Positions 14,561 through 23,800 of a DNA stretch of 26,809 bases are shown piece by piece. Position 1 is the first letter of the stretch. Each line of letters starts with the position of its first letter. Position numbers and translations under genes: made by a program. Below the pieces are notes generated by a model. The model searched no databases. It had not been told where the DNA came from and saw nothing but the letters and a program-made list of their open reading frames with translations. This DNA is from Deltaproteobacteria bacterium UBA2385 (GTDB lineage Bacteria; Myxococcota_A; UBA796; UBA2385), in NCBI GenBank assembly GCA_002343455.1, contig DDSR01000314.1, positions 1-26,809 on the forward strand. The letters run 5' to 3'.

Positions 14561-16942
14561 GTGGACAAGCTCTTCCGTCTCCTTCTGCTCTCCCTCCTCG
14601 CCTGCACGGGTGGGCTTGCGGGCGCTTCGGAGCAGGGCCGGACCGACAATCCGCCCGGCTTCGTGGCCGCGCCGACGGTGGACCTGGGGTCCGTCCCGGA
14701 CTCGGCCTCGGTTCGGAAGGACGGCCCCGACGGCAAGCCCCACCAGGTGCACGCCCGCCTCCTGGCGGATCGGACCACTATCCGGCCGGGGGAGACCTTC
14801 CTGCTGGGCGTGCTGCTCAGCCAGGACAAGGGCTGGCACACCTACTGGAAGAGCCCGGGCGCGGTCGGCAAGCCCACCGAGATCACCTGGCAGGGCCCCG
14901 AGGGCACCAGCTTCGCCCCCTACGACTGGCCGGTGCCCTCGCGCTTCGAGCTCTCCGGCATCGTCAGCTACGGCTACGACGACCAGGTCCTGCTCTTCAG
15001 CGAGGTGACGGTCCCGGCCGACCTGCCCCTGGGCGAGGCCGTCTTCGGCGCCTCGGCCGAGGCCCGCTGGCTGGCCTGCGAGGTCCAGTGCATCCCCGGC
15101 GACGCCGAGCTCCAGCTCCGCATCCCGGTGGTGGCGGCGGGGACCCCGGTCGAGCCCAGCCCCCAGGCCGCGCTCTTCGAGCACTTCGCCACCCTGCACC
15201 CGGACGCTCCCTCGACGCTGTCGGGCTACGCGGTCGAGGTGGCCTGGAGCGCCTCGGCCATCCGGGTAGGGGACGAGTTCAAGGTCGGCCTGCTCTTCAC
15301 CCCGACCGGCGAGGCTCCCCTGGAGCTGCCGCGTCAGCAGGGCTTCTGGCCCTTCTTCACCCCGATCACGACGCCGGGCTGGATGGCGATGGCCGACCCG
15401 GTGGTGCAGGACCTGCCCGGCGGGGTGGTCCGCGTCCTGGTCGAGGGCATCGCGCTGGAGCCCCAGGCGGGCGTGGACGGCTTCGGTGGGCTGTTCCAGG
15501 TCAAGGTCGGGGACCGCCTCAGCCGCATCGAGCACTTCCAGCCGATGCCGGTGGCCGAGGAGGGCGCCCCGGTCATCCCCAACCCCTCGCCGATCTTCGA
15601 CGAGGCGGCGCTGGCCGAGGCCGCTGGGGCTGCCCCCGCGACCGGAGCCGGCGGCCCTCCCGCCCCGGTGGCCGCGCCGACCGCCAGCATGCCGGCCATG
15701 CTGGGCCTCGCCTTCCTGGGCGGGATGCTGCTCAACATCATGCCTTGCGTCTTGCCGGTGCTGACCCTCAAGCTCTACAGCCTGGTCGAGCAGGCCGACA
15801 TCAGCGCGGGCCAGCGGCGCCGTGCGGGCGTCGCCTACACCGCCGGCATCGTGCTCAGCTTCGTCGCCCTGGCCCTTGCCGTGGTCGGGCTGAAGAGCAC
15901 CATGGGCGCCGATGTGGGCTGGGGCTTCCAGTTCCAGTACCCCGGCTATGTCATCGCCCTGGCCACCATCGTCTTCGTCTTCGCCCTGAACCTCTTCGGC
16001 GTCTTCGAGATCCCCAGCCCCGGGGCCACCTCGCTCTCCAACGCCTCGGACCGGGAGGGCCTGCTGGGCTACTTCCTGACCGGGGCCTTCGCGACCCTGC
16101 TGGCGACCCCCTGCAGCGCGCCCTTCCTGGGCACCGGCATGGGCTTCGCCTTCACCCTGCCCGCCGCGGGCATCGTGCTCTTCTTCGCGGTCGCCGGCTT
16201 CGGCCTCGCCTTCCCCTTCCTGCTGATCGCCTTCCTGCCGGGCCTCTTCCGCTACATGCCTCGGCCCGGCGCGTGGATGGAGACCTTCAAGCAGTTCATG
16301 GGCTTCACCCTGGTCGCCACGACGGTCTGGCTGGCCGATGTCGTCGCCAGCCAGACCGGCCGCGAGGGCGCCACGGGCTTCTTGATCTTCCTGGCCGCGG
16401 TGGCGATGGGGGCCTGGATCTTCGGGCGCTTCGGCGGCGTCACGGCCAGCGGGCGGCGGCAGGCCCTGGCCCTGGGCGTGGCGGTGGTGCTGGTCGCCTT
16501 CACCGGCCGGAACGTGCTCAAGACCACCCTGGCGGTGGATGAGTGCGAGGTCCAGGGCGTCGCCAGCGCCGATCTCGCGGCCAGCGGCTGGGACGAGAAG
16601 ATCCCCTGGCAGCCCTTCAGCGAGGAGTCGGTCGAGGCGCTGGCCGGCAGCCTCGTCTTCATCGACTTCACCGCGGACTGGTGCCTGACCTGCAAGGTCA
16701 ACGAGAAGAACATCCTGGAGACCGACTCGGTGCGCGGGGCGATGGCCGCGGCCGGCGTGGTCCCGCTGAAAGCCGACTGGACCCGGCGGGACGAGACGAT
16801 CTCCAAGTGGCTGCAGCGCTACGGCAAGGCCGGGGTGCCCTTCTACCTGGTGATCCCGGCCGATCGAAGCCGCCCGGCGATCCCCCTGCCCGAGGTGATC
16901 ACCCCCGAGATCGTGCGCTCGGCCATCGCCGAAGCCAGCTGA
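14561..16942 (+). CDS. dsbD: DsbD/ScsB-type thiol:disulfide interchange protein
   Basis: This 793-residue protein has the three-part DsbD plan. The signal MDKLFRLLLLSLLAC could be lipidated at Cys15. An exported N-terminal domain (about 45-340) has the Cys173/Cys177 pair in WLACEVQC; its length fits ScsB-like members. About eight membrane segments begin near residue 375 and carry the paired Cys396 (IMPCVLP) and Cys518 (ATPCSAPF). The C-terminal thioredoxin domain has ADWCLTCK (Cys708, Cys711). It passes electrons from cytoplasmic thioredoxin to envelope partners. The GTG at 14561 is chosen because GAGG lies 5 nt upstream and the signal begins there. Likely clients here are the exported MsrA and the DsbA-like lipoprotein. 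Confidence 0.94.
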   Translation: MDKLFRLLLLSLLACTGGLAGASEQGRTDNPPGFVAAPTVDLGSVPDSASVRKDGPDGKPHQVHARLLADRTTIRPGETFLLGVLLSQDKGWHTYWKSPGAVGKPTEITWQGPEGTSFAPYDWPVPSRFELSGIVSYGYDDQVLLFSEVTVPADLPLGEAVFGASAEARWLACEVQCIPGDAELQLRIPVVAAGTPVEPSPQAALFEHFATLHPDAPSTLSGYAVEVAWSASAIRVGDEFKVGLLFTPTGEAPLELPRQQGFWPFFTPITTPGWMAMADPVVQDLPGGVVRVLVEGIALEPQAGVDGFGGLFQVKVGDRLSRIEHFQPMPVAEEGAPVIPNPSPIFDEAALAEAAGAAPATGAGGPPAPVAAPTASMPAMLGLAFLGGMLLNIMPCVLPVLTLKLYSLVEQADISAGQRRRAGVAYTAGIVLSFVALALAVVGLKSTMGADVGWGFQFQYPGYVIALATIVFVFALNLFGVFEIPSPGATSLSNASDREGLLGYFLTGAFATLLATPCSAPFLGTGMGFAFTLPAAGIVLFFAVAGFGLAFPFLLIAFLPGLFRYMPRPGAWMETFKQFMGFTLVATTVWLADVVASQTGREGATGFLIFLAAVAMGAWIFGRFGGVTASGRRQALALGVAVVLVAFTGRNVLKTTLAVDECEVQGVASADLAASGWDEKIPWQPFSEESVEALAGSLVFIDFTADWCLTCKVNEKNILETDSVRGAMAAAGVVPLKADWTRRDETISKWLQRYGKAGVPFYLVIPADRSRPAIPLPEVITPEIVRSAIAEAS

Positions 16943-16998
16943 GCGCGCGCTCCTCGGCGAAGCTGCGGTAGCATCGGGGACTCACCCCTGGAGCCCCC

Positions 16999-19605
16999 AT
17001 GCTGCTGCCCTCCTCCTCGCTCGTGATGCTCCTGCTCGGCCTGCCCGCCCACGCGGAGGACCCCGAGCTCTGCGAAGACGCCCCGACGCCGGTGACGCCG
17101 ACGACCCTCTCCGATGAGGACTGCGTCCGCGAGACCGGGGTGGGCACCTTCTCGCCCTCGGTGAAGTGGCAGTGGACCACCAACAGCACCCACAGCGGCT
17201 ACCAGCACATCATGTCGACGCCGGTGGTCGGCAACCTCACCGACGACAACGGCGACGGGCTGATCGACGAGGACGATGTGCCCGACATCGTCTTCACCGC
17301 CTTCTCCGGCAGCGCCTACTCCAGCGCCGGCACCCTGGTCGCCATCAGCGGAGAGGACGGCAGCCAGCTCTTCAGCCTCTCGTCGGCCGGGGGCTACACC
17401 TTCTTCGCCAGCGGCGGCGTCGCGCTGGGGGATCTCGAGGGCGATGGCAGCCCGGACATCTGCGTCTCCGGCTACAACGCCCACCTGCTCTGCCTGGAGA
17501 ACGACGGCAGCTTGAAGTGGGCGGTGACCGGATCGACCGGAGGCTACGGCTTCCCCGCCCTGGCCGACATGGACGGCGACGGGCAGGTCGAGGTGGTCTT
17601 CGGCCGCAACATCTACAGCTCGACGGGCAGCCTGCTGGCCTCGGGGAGCTGGGGAACCGGCAGCGGCTACTACCGCTCGGCGGTGGTCGACTGGGACGGC
17701 GACGGCTTGCAGGATGTGGTCGTCGGCGACGCGGTCTTCGACATGACGGGCGCGGCGATCATGACCACGGGCGCCAGCGATGGCCCGGTGGCGGTCGGCG
17801 ACCTCGACGGCGACGGACTGCCTGACCTGGTCGTCGCCTACAGCGGCACGGCCTACGCCTACGCCAACGACGGCAGCGCGCTGTGGAGCTACAGCTACGA
17901 CAGCGGGGGAGGCGGGGCCCCGACCGTGGCCGACTTCGACGGCGACGGCCAGGCCGAGGTCGGCGTCGCGGCCCGCAACTACTACAGCGTCATCGACAAC
18001 GACGGGACCCTGCTCTGGCGGGCGACGATCCAGGACTACAGCAGCTCGCAGACCGGCAGCTCGGTCTTCGACTTCGATGGCGACGGCGCCGCCGAGGTGC
18101 TGATGGCCGACGAGACGACCTTCTACGTCTACGACGGCTCGACCGGCACGATCCGCTACTCCTACGCCAACCACGCCAGCGGCACCCTCTTCGAGTACCC
18201 GGTCATCGCGGACGTCGACAAGGACGGCGCCGCCGACATCATCATCGCCAGCAACAACTACGCCTTCTCCGGGGACGAGGGCATCACGGTGCTCTCGGAC
18301 AGCAGCTGGCAGCCGGCTCGCCCGGTCTGGAACCAGTTCAGCTACCACATCACCAACGTCAACAACGACCTCAGCATCCCCGCCGAGCCCGAGGCCAACT
18401 GGCTGTCCTGGAACAACTTCCGCGCCGGGGGCACGGTCCTGGGGCCCAGCTACTGGCTGGCCGACCTGGAGATCGGCGAGGGCGTCTCGGTCGACGGGGT
18501 CAGCAGCGTCCCGCAGCTCTGCGTCTCGGACTGCGAGCCGCAGACGGTCGATGTCTTCATCCCGGTGGTCAACAGCGGCCGGGTCGGCGCCAGCGGCTTC
18601 ACGGTGATCTTCGTCTGGGAGGACGGGACGGTCGTGCGCGAGGAGCTGGCGACCGAGGAGGTGCCGGCGGGAGAGGGCCGGGTGCTGGGCCCCTACACCT
18701 TCTCCCGCGAGGAGTGGGGCGAGGGTGAGCTCCTGGTCGAGCTGTCCGCGCCCAGCGAGATCGAGGACTGCGACGAGTCGGACAACGAGGCCAACCTGGG
18801 CCCCTGGCCGATCGAGGAGGTCGATCTGGACGGGGACGGCAGCATCGGCGGGGTCTGCCCTGAGGACTGCGACGACGAGGAGGCCGGCGCCTTCCCCGGC
18901 AACCCGGAGACCTGGTACGACGGCATCGACGGCGACTGCCTGGGCGGCAACGACTACGACGCCGACGGGGATGGCTACGAGAGCGATCTGTACGGCGGCG
19001 ACGACTGCGACGACGGCAACCCGGACATCTACCCGGGGGCGTCGGACGACCCCTACGACGACGTCGACGCGGACTGCGACGGGATCAACGACAGCGACGG
19101 CGACGGGCTGGACGACGGCAGGGAGCTGGATCTGGGCACGGACCCGACCGACCCGGACAGCGACGACGACGGGCTGGAGGACGGGGAGGAGGTCCTGGTC
19201 CACGAGACGGACCCGCTGGACCCGGACACGGACGACGATGGGCTCTCCGATGGCGAGGAGGTCGACGAGGCCGGCACAGACCCGCTGGACCCGGACACGG
19301 ACGAGGACGGGCTCTCCGATGGGGACGAGGTGGTGATCACCGGCACGGACCCGCTGGATCCCGACACCGACGACGGCGGAAAGTCCGACGGGGACGAGGT
19401 CGCCGAGGGGCGCGACCCGCTGGACGGCAGCGACGACTTCGATCCCGAGCCGGAGCCCGAGCCCGAGCCCGATCCGCTGGACCCTGAGCTCGGCAAGGTC
19501 CTGGGCGGCTGCAGCGGCTGCGCCTCGACCTCCTCGCCCGGAACGGCCGCGGGCTTGGGGCTCCTGGGCCTGCTGAGCCTGGCCCTGCGCCGCCGCCGAA
19601 GCTGA
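16999..19605 (+). CDS. Large surface protein: FG-GAP/VCBS repeats, CARDB, MopE-like and TSP3 metal-binding repeats, MYXO-CTERM-like tail
   Basis: This 868-residue protein has a signal peptide (cleavage after AHA19). Residues ~65-440 hold repeated D-x-D-G-D-G blocks such as [16 protein letters not shown] and [14 protein letters not shown], the FG-GAP/VCBS beta-propeller pattern with calcium loops. A CARDB-like domain follows (about 500-600, ending CDESDNEAN). Residues ~609-695 have MopE-type putative metal-binding units ([15 protein letters not shown]). Residues ~697-808 are thrombospondin type 3-like calcium repeats in four 23-residue units. A Pro-Glu linker leads to the end [11 protein letters not shown], a Leu-rich segment and RRRRS, a MYXO-CTERM-like sorting tail. 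It probably is a calcium-rigidified surface or released protein for adhesion or binding; no enzyme motif is seen. GGAG lies 5 nt before the ATG. Confidence 0.9.
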   Translation: MLLPSSSLVMLLLGLPAHAEDPELCEDAPTPVTPTTLSDEDCVRETGVGTFSPSVKWQWTTNSTHSGYQHIMSTPVVGNLTDDNGDGLIDEDDVPDIVFTAFSGSAYSSAGTLVAISGEDGSQLFSLSSAGGYTFFASGGVALGDLEGDGSPDICVSGYNAHLLCLENDGSLKWAVTGSTGGYGFPALADMDGDGQVEVVFGRNIYSSTGSLLASGSWGTGSGYYRSAVVDWDGDGLQDVVVGDAVFDMTGAAIMTTGASDGPVAVGDLDGDGLPDLVVAYSGTAYAYANDGSALWSYSYDSGGGGAPTVADFDGDGQAEVGVAARNYYSVIDNDGTLLWRATIQDYSSSQTGSSVFDFDGDGAAEVLMADETTFYVYDGSTGTIRYSYANHASGTLFEYPVIADVDKDGAADIIIASNNYAFSGDEGITVLSDSSWQPARPVWNQFSYHITNVNNDLSIPAEPEANWLSWNNFRAGGTVLGPSYWLADLEIGEGVSVDGVSSVPQLCVSDCEPQTVDVFIPVVNSGRVGASGFTVIFVWEDGTVVREELATEEVPAGEGRVLGPYTFSREEWGEGELLVELSAPSEIEDCDESDNEANLGPWPIEEVDLDGDGSIGGVCPEDCDDEEAGAFPGNPETWYDGIDGDCLGGNDYDADGDGYESDLYGGDDCDDGNPDIYPGASDDPYDDVDADCDGINDSDGDGLDDGRELDLGTDPTDPDSDDDGLEDGEEVLVHETDPLDPDTDDDGLSDGEEVDEAGTDPLDPDTDEDGLSDGDEVVITGTDPLDPDTDDGGKSDGDEVAEGRDPLDGSDDFDPEPEPEPEPDPLDPELGKVLGGCSGCASTSSPGTAAGLGLLGLLSLALRRRRS
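19141..19416 (+). repeat. Four tandem 69-bp units (TSP3 repeats)
   Basis: Units start at 19141, 19210, 19279 and 19348, each 69 bp, encoding 23 residues beginning [17 protein letters not shown] or a variant. Units 2 and 3 are the most alike at the DNA level. They lie inside the surface protein gene and could expand or contract by recombination. Confidence 0.85.
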
Positions 19606-19614
19606 GCGCTCAGC
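19601..19614. repeat. 14-bp perfect palindrome joining two convergent stop codons
   Basis: GCTGAGCGCTCAGC contains the TGA of the surface protein gene and, on the other strand, the TGA of the L,D-transpeptidase gene, only 4 nt apart. No T-tract is present. Confidence 0.5.
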
Positions 19615-20923
19615 GCTGGCGCTTGTCGGGGGGCTCGGTGTCCCCCTCTCGGATGCGCAGCAGGGTCCCCGGCTCGTCGGGCTCGAGGTAGACCGCCCGC
19701 CAGCCATCGGGCAGGGCGGGCTGCACGCGGTCCATGATCCAGTCGGCGTCGCGGGGGGCGAGGTTGATGCAGCCGTGGCTGACCTTGTGCCCGAAGCCCC
19801 AGTGCCAGAAGGCGCCGTGCAAGGCCAGCCGCGGGTAGAAGTGGGCGATCCAGGGCACCTTCTCGACGTGGTACTGCTCCTCGGCCCCCTCCAGGCTGGC
19901 CATGTCGCTCCAGGTCATCTGGTCGTAGATCTCGTACAGTCCCCGGGGGCTCTCCCAGCGTCCCGCAGTGCCCGAGCTGATCAGCGTGACGTAGAGCAGG
20001 CGGGCCCCCTGGCGCACCGCCAGGACCTGCTGGCTGCGCTCGATATCGATCCAGAGCTGGTCCTCGCCCACCTCGGGCGGCGGGGGGGCCTCGTACCAGC
20101 GACGGATGTCCTCCTGGCTGTCGACGTAGCCGTCGACGCCGGGGCCGGCGCCGTTGGGGATGCGCCACCAGCGGCCGTCGGGGCTGGCCGGGCTCGCGTC
20201 GACGACCAGGTGCTGGTGGTGGGGCAGGGTGAGGGCGATCTCGGCCTGCGGATCGGGGGCGAGGCGGACCCGGCCTCCGTCGTAGCGAAAGACCCAGGCC
20301 GGCAGGATGTCGGCGGGCAGGGGGTTGTCGACCATGTCCCGGCCCTGGAAGCGGCTGGTCGGGTAGACGTAGACCTTGTCGAGCGGCACCGTGCTGCCGT
20401 CCTCCTTGACCAGGACGGTGCCCCGGGCGGTCTGCACCTCGCGCGCGAAGGCGTGCTTGCGAGTGGTGTCGAGCTGCTCCTCGGTCGGACGCCCGCGCTC
20501 GTAGTCCCGCAGCGAGGGCCAGACCGGCGCGCTCCAGCGCCGCCAGCGCTTGCCGTAGATCAGCGGCAGCAAGGGCTCGGCGGTCTCCGGCGGGTCGCGC
20601 TCCCAGGTGCCGGTCTCGCGGTAGCTCCAGTACTCGTCGGGCGTCGGGGGGTCGAAGGCCAGCAGCCGCGGCAGGGCCACAGGCTGCTCTTCGGTGGGGG
20701 TGGCCCAGCTCAGGCAGGTGTAGCCTCGGGCCTCGACCAGGCCCCAGCCGCCCTCGCAGCCGCGGCCCTCGACCCGGGACAGGACCCGGAAGGGCTCGTT
20801 GGCGGGGATGGTGCCCCGGAGGGGCGAGCTGCTGGAGGGCTCGCGGCGGACGTGGATCATCCGCGAGGAGACGAGCAGCTCCGCCTCGGCGGCAAACGCG
20901 GGGACAAGCGCGAGGATCAACAT
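19610..20923 (-). CDS. L,D-transpeptidase (YkuD/ErfK family)
   Basis: This 437-residue protein has a signal peptide (MLILALVPAFAAEA). An N-terminal SH3-like segment (about 20-85, IHVRREPSSSSPLRGTIP then FRVLSRV) and a second one (about 220-290) may bind peptidoglycan. The catalytic YkuD domain (about 300-410) ends with HGAFWHWGFGHKVSHGCINL, the H-x(n)-SHGC-N signature; Cys385 is the nucleophile. It forms or exchanges 3-3 cross-links, or attaches proteins to meso-diaminopimelate, in the periplasm. The ATG at 20923 is chosen because GAGGGG sits 5 nt upstream and it opens the signal peptide; it begins 10 nt after the upstream gene ends. The two adjacent genes probably act on the same wall. Confidence 0.93.
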   Translation of the reverse strand: MLILALVPAFAAEAELLVSSRMIHVRREPSSSSPLRGTIPANEPFRVLSRVEGRGCEGGWGLVEARGYTCLSWATPTEEQPVALPRLLAFDPPTPDEYWSYRETGTWERDPPETAEPLLPLIYGKRWRRWSAPVWPSLRDYERGRPTEEQLDTTRKHAFAREVQTARGTVLVKEDGSTVPLDKVYVYPTSRFQGRDMVDNPLPADILPAWVFRYDGGRVRLAPDPQAEIALTLPHHQHLVVDASPASPDGRWWRIPNGAGPGVDGYVDSQEDIRRWYEAPPPPEVGEDQLWIDIERSQQVLAVRQGARLLYVTLISSGTAGRWESPRGLYEIYDQMTWSDMASLEGAEEQYHVEKVPWIAHFYPRLALHGAFWHWGFGHKVSHGCINLAPRDADWIMDRVQPALPDGWRAVYLEPDEPGTLLRIREGDTEPPDKRQR

Positions 20924-20933
20924 CGCCGCCCCT

Positions 20934-21587
20934 CTACCCGGGCGCCGGCTCCGCGACACAGGCGCCGCCAGGCCCCTCCGCCCGGGCCCCGTGGGAGGTC
21001 CAGACGAAGACGGCGCCCCCCTCGGCGAGGCGCTCGATCAGCACGGGGGCCAGCTCGGGCGAGACCGCCGGACAACCCTGGCTGCGGCCCAGGCGGCCGA
21101 ACTGCGCGATGTGCGACTCGCGGGCGTAGTCGGCGCCGTGGATGACGATGTCGCGCTCACGCGCCCGGTCGTTGATCCCCGGGTCGAGCCCGTCCAGCCG
21201 CAGGGAGAGGCCGTGCTTGCCGATGTAGGTCTCGGCCCCGCGGAAGAGGCCGGGGCTGCTCTGGTGGCTGTTGCGCACATTGCTGAAGGTCAGGGCGAGG
21301 TCCTCGCCGGTGCCGCTGCCGTGGGTGACCCAGGTGTTCAGCACCAGCTCACCCTGCTGCAGGTCGAAGAGCCACAAGCGGCGCGCGGTCGAGGGCAGGT
21401 CGAAGTCGACCACGGCGAGGTGATGGGGCCCGTCGAGCTGCCCGCGGTCGATCCCGCAACGGGTGCGCTCCAGCGCCGCGGCCAGCACCTCGGGGCGCAG
21501 GCCCTGGGCCTCGCCCTCGAGCCGGGCCAGCAGGCTCCCCTCCTCGGCTGCGAGCGCTGCCCCCAGCGAGAGGACCAGCAGCAGCAC
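20934..21587 (-). CDS. Murein L,D-transpeptidase catalytic domain family protein (YkuD_2-like)
   Basis: This 217-residue protein has a short signal peptide (MLLLVLSLGAALAA). It carries a YkuD_2-type domain: DLPSTARRLWLFDLQQGEL, WVTHGSGTGEDLALTFSN, IVIHGADYARES and GRSQGCPAVSPE, with catalytic Cys172 and a conserved His. It differs from the classical SHGC-N type of its neighbour, so the two are not recent duplicates. It is an envelope enzyme acting on peptidoglycan cross-links, by family. The start is GTG, 3 nt after the uspA-like gene, without a clear Shine-Dalgarno, suggesting coupling. Confidence 0.87.
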   Translation of the reverse strand: MLLLVLSLGAALAAEEGSLLARLEGEAQGLRPEVLAAALERTRCGIDRGQLDGPHHLAVVDFDLPSTARRLWLFDLQQGELVLNTWVTHGSGTGEDLALTFSNVRNSHQSSPGLFRGAETYIGKHGLSLRLDGLDPGINDRARERDIVIHGADYARESHIAQFGRLGRSQGCPAVSPELAPVLIERLAEGGAVFVWTSHGARAEGPGGACVAEPAPG

Positions 21588-21590
21588 CGC

Positions 21591-22043
21591 TCAGCTCGGG
21601 TTGCGGACGATGGTGACCGGGCAGCCCGAGCGCCGGACCACCCGCTCGGCCACGCTGCCGACCAGGGCCCGCTCGATGCCGCGCCGGCCGTGGGTGCCCA
21701 TGACGATGTGCTTGACGCCGAGCTCCTCGGCCACCTCGAGGATCATCTCGGCGGGCTCGCCATGACGGATCAGGTGCGAGACAGGCACGCCGGCCTGGAC
21801 GAAGCGCTGGGCCAGGGTCTGGAGGTAGGTGCCCGCCTCCTTGTCGAGCACGCCCAGCGCGGTCTCGGTGTCGATCAGGCCGATGGGCAGGGCACCTGCA
21901 GGGGGCACGCCCACCGGGAGATGGACGGCGTGCAGCAGGGTGACGACGCTGTCCAGCGCCCGAGCGAGGGAGACGGCCATCGACACGACCGCGTCGGTGG
22001 GGCTGGAGAGGTCGATGGGGACGAGGATGGCGGCGGCGTTCAT
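21591..22043 (-). CDS. Universal stress protein, ATP-binding type
   Basis: This 150-residue single UspA domain starts ILVPIDLSSPTDAVV and ends with GTHGRRGIERALVGSVAERV and CPVTIV. The G-x2-G-x9-G-S pattern is the ATP-binding signature, so it is of the nucleotide-binding (MJ0577-like) class. It is cytoplasmic and of regulatory or stress-survival role by family. The ATG at 22043 has a strong GGAGG 5 nt upstream. Hairpins precede it in the 74-nt gap after the acyl-CoA dehydrogenase gene, so it may have its own transcript. Confidence 0.93.
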   Translation of the reverse strand: MNAAAILVPIDLSSPTDAVVSMAVSLARALDSVVTLLHAVHLPVGVPPAGALPIGLIDTETALGVLDKEAGTYLQTLAQRFVQAGVPVSHLIRHGEPAEMILEVAEELGVKHIVMGTHGRRGIERALVGSVAERVVRRSGCPVTIVRNPS

Positions 22044-22071
22044 GGATCCCTCCGGGGATATGACAATGGTA

Positions 22072-22119
22072 CTCCCCAAACGCGGGCGAGGGGAGCCCCC
22101 CGCGCCAAAACCGGGGCTC
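22072..22119 (-). terminator. Two overlapping hairpins after the acyl-CoA dehydrogenase gene
   Basis: On the minus strand GAGCCCC (22119-22113) pairs with GGGGCTC (22099-22093) around a 13-nt loop, and CTCCCC (22095-22090) pairs with GGGGAG (22077-22072) around a 12-nt loop. They share three bases and so compete. No T-tract follows, so intrinsic termination is unproven. Confidence 0.28.
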
Positions 22120-23788
22120 AGCCCAGCGGTCCCGCGAGGCGGGCGCTGACCAGGGCGGCGAAACGATCCCCAGCCGCGCCCTCGTCGGCTGCGACGGCCG
22201 CCTCGCCCAGCAGGGTGGCCTCCCACAGCAGCCCGGTGCTCATGGCGAGGCGGCGCGCCTCCCACTCGAGGCGGGCCCGGTCACCGTCATGCGCCAGGGC
22301 GCCGAGCCTGGCGCGGAGCCGCTCCTGCAGCTCGACCACCACCCGCAGCCCCTCGCCCAGCTCCTCGGCGGGGAGGGCGGCGATGCGGCGCTCCAGCGCC
22401 CCCAGCAGGGCCGTCAGCCCGCCGTCCGCCTGCTCGGCCCGCAGCAGGTCCAACGAGAGCACGTTGGTGGTCCCCTCCCAGATCGGCAAGGTCTGGGCGT
22501 CGCGCAGCATGCGCGGCAGGCCGCTGTCCTCGACGTAGCCCAGGCCCCCGAAGCACTCCAGGGCCTCGCTGGTGACGGCCACGGCCTGCTTGCCGGTGAG
22601 CAGCTTGGCGATCGGCAGCAGGGCGCGCAGGCAGCGGGCCTCCTCGACTCTGGCCTGTCCGTGCTCGACCTTGCCCATCAGCTCGGCCAGCTCGGCGACC
22701 AGGGCGTAGGCGCCCGCGGCCTCGGCGTGCAGCTCTCCCAGGACGCGGCGGTGCGCGGGGTGCTCGGCGATGGGGCGACCGAAGGCCTCCCGGCGGGTCG
22801 CGAAGTCGCTGGCCCAGAGGGCCGCTTGAGCCATCGCCGAGCTGCTGCTGGCGGCGTTCCAGTAGCGGGTCACGTTGAGCATCCCGCTGATGCTGGGCAC
22901 GCCCCGACCGATCGGGCCGACCCGGGTCGCGGGGAGGCCGTGGAGCTCCAGCTCGGCGGTCGGCAAGGCTCGGGTGCCGAGCTTGTCCTTCAGGCGGCGG
23001 ATGCGGACGTGCAGCATGCTGCCGCGCTCGTCGCGGGGGACCTCGACCAGGAACATCGTCAGGCCGCGGCTGCCCGGGACGGTGCCGCCCTGGCGGTCGA
23101 CGACGCGGGCCAGCGTGAGCGCGAGGTCCCCGTCGGCGGCGCTGGTGAACCACTTGATCCCGCTGAGGGCGTAGCGCTCGCCGCCCTCGTCGAGCGGCAG
23201 GGCCAGCGTCTCGCTGCCCCCGACATCGCTGCCGCCGGGGCGCTCGGTCATCCACTGGCCCGAGGTGCTGAACCGGGTCGGATCGGTGGAGAGCAGCGCC
23301 GGCAGCACCCGGGCCTGGAGCTCTTCGTCCCCCAGGTCCCGCACCACCCGCGCCGCGGCGTCGGTCATCGCCAGCGGGCAGGAGTAGATGGCGCTGCTGG
23401 CGCTGAAGAGGTGGATCATCGCCGACTGCACCAGGCGGGCGTGGACGCCGAGGTCCGGGTCGTAGGCGACCGCGACGAGGCCCTCGCGGGCGGAGAGGTC
23501 GTGCAGCTCCTTCCAGGCTGGCGAGGTCCGCAGGCGGTCGACCCGGCGCCCGTCGGCATCGTAGCTCTGCACGGTGGGGGGCTCGTCCTCGGCCTGGCGC
23601 ATCAGCTCCCACAGCGGCCCGGCCGTCAGCTCGCCCATGCGCTGCAGCCGGGGCAGCGCATCGCGGTAGACCTTCGCCGGCAGGCGGAGCTGCAGCTCCA
23701 GGCGCAGGGCCTCGTCGGCCTGGAAGAGGTCGATCGGGCGGGGGAGGGGAGGGCGATAGGCGGCGATCGTGTCAGGAGAATGGTCCAT
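22118..23788 (-). CDS. Acyl-CoA dehydrogenase family protein, AidB-like
   Basis: This 556-residue FAD enzyme belongs to the long acyl-CoA dehydrogenase subgroup that includes AidB and DmdC. FSTSGQWMTERPGGSDVGG is the flavin/substrate loop, GIKWFTSAADGDLALTLARV follows, and CFGGLGYVEDSGLPRMLRD then TLPIWEGTTNVLSLD is the C-terminal signature with the Glu that often acts as base. The N-terminal ~150 residues and a helical C-terminal extension (about 450-556) match the AidB size class. It may oxidise an acyl-CoA or, as AidB, protect DNA from alkylation; the sequence does not decide. The ATG at 23788 follows AGAGGGG closely. It begins 12 nt after the trypsin gene. Confidence 0.9.
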   Translation of the reverse strand: MDHSPDTIAAYRPPLPRPIDLFQADEALRLELQLRLPAKVYRDALPRLQRMGELTAGPLWELMRQAEDEPPTVQSYDADGRRVDRLRTSPAWKELHDLSAREGLVAVAYDPDLGVHARLVQSAMIHLFSASSAIYSCPLAMTDAAARVVRDLGDEELQARVLPALLSTDPTRFSTSGQWMTERPGGSDVGGSETLALPLDEGGERYALSGIKWFTSAADGDLALTLARVVDRQGGTVPGSRGLTMFLVEVPRDERGSMLHVRIRRLKDKLGTRALPTAELELHGLPATRVGPIGRGVPSISGMLNVTRYWNAASSSSAMAQAALWASDFATRREAFGRPIAEHPAHRRVLGELHAEAAGAYALVAELAELMGKVEHGQARVEEARCLRALLPIAKLLTGKQAVAVTSEALECFGGLGYVEDSGLPRMLRDAQTLPIWEGTTNVLSLDLLRAEQADGGLTALLGALERRIAALPAEELGEGLRVVVELQERLRARLGALAHDGDRARLEWEARRLAMSTGLLWEATLLGEAAVAADEGAAGDRFAALVSARLAGPLG

Positions 23789-23800
23789 GCCCCTCTATAA

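Noticed and set aside
19141..19416. Regular 69-bp repeats as a CRISPR array.
   Set aside because: They are in-frame protein repeats with no repeat/spacer alternation and no cas genes nearby.
16843..19707. A 954-codon minus-strand open frame opposite the surface repeat protein.
   Set aside because: It is a shadow of the periodic D-x-D-G-D-G coding sequence; its Val/Gly/Ala repeats mirror that periodicity and no domain is visible.
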